A stretch of 64,000 nucleotides of DNA from Closterium sp. NIES-65. Its lineage: Eukaryota > Streptophyta > Zygnematophyceae > Desmidiales > Closteriaceae. The position numbers and the translations under genes are program-made. The stretch lies in NCBI GenBank assembly GCA_948144175.1, contig CANXME010000801.1:1-64000 (forward strand), read 5' to 3'. The notes beneath the pieces are model-generated. The model made no database searches, had not been told where the DNA came from, and was given only the letters and a program-made list of their open reading frames with translations. Positions 61,600 to 64,000 of the stretch are shown here, piece by piece. Each line of letters starts with the position of its first letter. Within the stretch, counting starts at the first letter, position 1.

Positions 61600-64000
61600 G
61601 CTTGTGTCCGGACGCATGCTTGTGTCCGGACGCATGCTTGTGTCCAGACGCATGCTTGTGTCCGGACGCATGCTTGTGTCCGGACGCATGCTTGTGTCCG
61701 GACGCATGCTTAAGTCCGGTCGCATGCTTGTGTCCGGACGCATGCTTGAGTCCGGACGCATGCTTGTGTCCGGAAGCATGCTTGAGTACGGTCGCATGCT
61801 CGTGTCCGGACGCATGCTTGTGTCCGGACGCATGCTTTTGTCCGGACGCATGCTTGTGTCCGGACGCATGCTTGTGTCCGGACGCATGCTTGTGTCTGGA
61901 CGCATGCTTGTGTCCGGACGCATGCTTGTGTCCGGCCGCATGCTTGAGTTCGGTCGCATGCTTGTGTCCGGACGCATGCTTGTGTCCGGACGCATGCTTG
62001 TGTCCGGACGCATGCTTGTGCCCGGTCGCATGCTTGTGTCCGGACGCATGCTTGTGTCCGAACGCATGCTTGTGTCCGGACGCATGCTTGTGTCCAGACG
62101 CATGCTTGTGTCCGGTCGCATGCTTGTGTCCGGACGCATGCTTGAGTCCGGTGGCATGCTTGTGTCCGGACGCATGCTTGTGTCCGGTCGCATGCTTGTG
62201 TCCGGACGCATGCTTGTGTCCGGACGCATGCTTGTGTCCGGACGCATGCTTGTGTCCAGACGCATGCTTGTGTCCGGACGCATTCTTGTGTCCACACGCA
62301 TGCTTGTGTCCGGACGCATGCTTGAGTCCGGTCGCATGCTTGTGTCCGGACGCATGCTTGTGTCCGGACGCATGCTTGTGTCCGGACGCATGCTTGTGTC
62401 CGGACGCATGCTTGTGTCCGGACGCATGTTTGTGTCCGGACGCATGCTTGTGTCCGGACGCATGCTTGTGTCTGGACGCATGCTTGAGTCCGGTCGCATG
62501 CTTGTGTCCGGACGCATGCTTGTGTCCGGACGCATGCTTGTGTCCGGACGCATGCTTGTGTCCGGACGCATGCCTTTGTCCGGTCGCATGCTTGTGTCCG
62601 GACGCATGCTTGTGTCCGTATGCATGCTTGTGTCTGGTCGCATGCTTGTGTCCGATCGCATGCCTGTGTCCGGACGCATGCTTGTGTTTGGACGCATGCT
62701 TGTGTCCGGACGCATGCTTGTGTCCGGACGCATGCTTGTGTCCGGACGCATGCTTGAGTCCGGTCGCATGCTTGTGTCCGGACGCATGCTTGTGTCCGGA
62801 CGCATGCTTGTGTCCGGACGCATGCTTGTGTCCGTACGCATGCTTGTGTTTGGACGCATGCTTGTGCCCGGTCGCATGCTTGTGTCCGGACGCATGCTTG
62901 TGTCCGGTCGCATGCTTGTGTCCAGACGCATGCTTGTGTCCGGACGCATGCTTGTGTCCGGACGCATGCTTGAGTCCAGTCGCATGCTTGTGTCCAGACG
63001 CATGCTTGTGTCCGGTCGCATGCTTTTGTCCGACCGCATGCTTGAGTCCGGTCGCATGCTTGTGTCCGGACGCATGCTTGTGTCCGGACGCATGCTTGTG
63101 TCCGAACGCATGCTTGTGTCCGGACGCATGCTTGTGTCCGGACGCATGCTTGTGTCCAGACGCATGCTTGTGTCCGGACGCATGCTTGAGTCCGGTCGCA
63201 TGCTTGTGTCCGGACGCATGCTTGTGTCCGGACGCATGCTTGTGTCCGGACGCATGCTTGTGCCCGGTCGCATGCTTGTGTCCGGACGCATGCTTGTGTC
63301 CGGACGCATGCTTGTGTCCGGACGCATGCTTGAGTCCGGTCGCATGCTTGTGTCCAGACGCATGCTTGTGTCCGGACACATGCTTGAGTCCGGTCGCATG
63401 CTTGTGTCCGGGCGCATGCTTGTGTCCAGTCGCATGCTTGTGTCCGGACGCATGCTTGTGTCCGGACGCATGCTTGAGTCCGGTCGCATGCTTGTGTCCG
63501 GACGCATGCTTGTGTCCGGACGCATGCTTGTGCCCGGTCGCATGCTTGTGTCCGGACGCATGCTTGTGTCCGGACGCATGCTTGTGTCCGGACGCATGCT
63601 TGTGTCCGGACGCATGCTTGTGTCCGGACGCATGCTTGTGTCCGGACGCATGCTTGTGTCCGGACGCATGCTTGTGTCCGGACGCATGTTTGTGTCCGGA
63701 CGCATGCTTGTGTCCGGACGCATGCTTGTGTCTGGACGCATGCTTGAGTCCGGTCGCATGCTTGTGTCCGGACGCATGCTTGTGTCCGGACGCATGCTTG
63801 TGTCAGGACGCATGCTTGTGTCCGGACGCATGCTTGTGTCCGGTCGCATGCTTGTGTTCGGACGCATGCTTGTGTCCGTACGCATGCTTGTGCCCGGTCG
63901 CATGCTTGTGTCCGGTCGCATGCCTGTGTCCGGACGCATGCTTGTGTTCGGACGCATGCTTGTATCCGGACGCATGCTTGTGTCCGGACGCATGCTTGTG
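61600..64000 (+). repeat. Array 3 higher-order repeat of about 2.7 kb, copy 2 (cut by the window edge)
   Basis: This repeats the marker series of copy 1: cttaagtccggtcg at 61,709, cattcttgtgtccacacg at about 62,280 and tttgtccgaccg at about 63,025. The right limit is the window edge, so whether further copies follow is unknown. Confidence 0.7.

Larger units (their letters stand above)
55843..64000 (+). repeat. Array 3: 18-bp satellite, about 453 units
   Basis: The consensus is GCATGCTTGTGTCCGGAC. Each unit carries two perfect palindromes, GCATGC and GTCCGGAC, and two CpGs. Common variants are gagtcc for gtgtcc, ggtc for ggac, tgcccgg for tgtccgg, ccaga, ctgga, ccgaac, ccgtac, tttggac and ttttgtcc. 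Because 18 is a multiple of three, frames stay open for kilobases. The minus-strand hexapeptide Met-Arg-Pro-Asp-Thr-Ser repeats from near the right edge down to about 56,270. I treat this as a property of the unit and not as a gene. Almost no indels occur. The array continues beyond the right edge. Confidence 0.97.

Noticed and set aside
55867..63993. A minus-strand frame of about 2,700 codons with a Met-Arg-Pro-Asp-Thr-Ser repeat, open towards the right edge
   Set aside because: The other two minus frames are also open over long stretches. Most unit variants change the amino acid (Asp to Gly, Asn or Tyr; Pro to Leu or Ser; Thr to Ser), so no protein-level conservation is visible. A one-base loss near 56,270 changes the frame. 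A coding role cannot be excluded if a unique start lies beyond 64,000, but nothing here supports it.
1..64000. CRISPR array
   Set aside because: Units are contiguous with no unique spacers, and there is no leader or cas gene.
1..64000. Telomeric repeat tract
   Set aside because: None of the units (17, 6 or 18 bp) matches a known telomere repeat, and the G-rich strand of the hexamer, GGACGT, is not a recognised telomere unit. No TTAGGG-like run was seen.

Overview
The whole 64 kb is tandemly repeated DNA, with no unique sequence longer than a few tens of bases. I recognise no protein gene, RNA gene, transposable element, CRISPR array or regulatory site. Long satellite blocks of this kind, with nested higher-order repeats and inversions, suggest a eukaryotic nuclear chromosome (heterochromatin, or a pericentromeric or subtelomeric region). 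Nothing allows a narrower assignment. No TTAGGG- or TTTAGGG-type telomere repeat was seen. Many variants are CpG to TpG or CpA changes, which would fit a genome with CpG methylation, but that is inference.

Three unrelated-looking satellites lie end to end. Array 1 (1-35,262) is a 17-bp unit, CTCCTGGACCAGGCAAG, about 2,070 copies. It continues off the left edge and contains a 2.3-kb inverted segment (about 31,759-34,042). Array 2 (35,263-55,842) is a 6-bp unit, TCCACG, about 3,400 copies. It has a 30-bp inversion near 54,643 and is inverted throughout its last 395 bp. Array 3 (55,843-64,000) is an 18-bp unit, GCATGCTTGTGTCCGGAC, about 453 copies, and continues off the right edge. The two array junctions are abrupt, with only a few bases of shared sequence.

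All three arrays show higher-order structure, in which multi-unit blocks marked by rare variants recur at fixed spacing. In array 1 the spacings are about 5.86, 3.08, 1.85, 3.6 and 1.5 kb. In array 2 they are about 4.6 and 0.8 kb. In array 3 they are 396 bp, 414 bp and about 2.7 kb. This pattern is what unequal exchange or segmental duplication in long satellite arrays produces.

Very long open reading frames cross arrays 2 and 3 (up to about 2,800 codons), and shorter ones tile array 1. They exist because the repeat units lack stop codons in most frames. They overlap on both strands and encode only low-complexity repeats, so none is annotated as a gene. The points most worth following are the orientation switches at palindromic joins, the possible origin of the 18-bp unit from a head-to-head join of the hexamer, the strand-asymmetric CpG decay in array 2, and the contrast between indel-rich array 1 and almost indel-free array 3.
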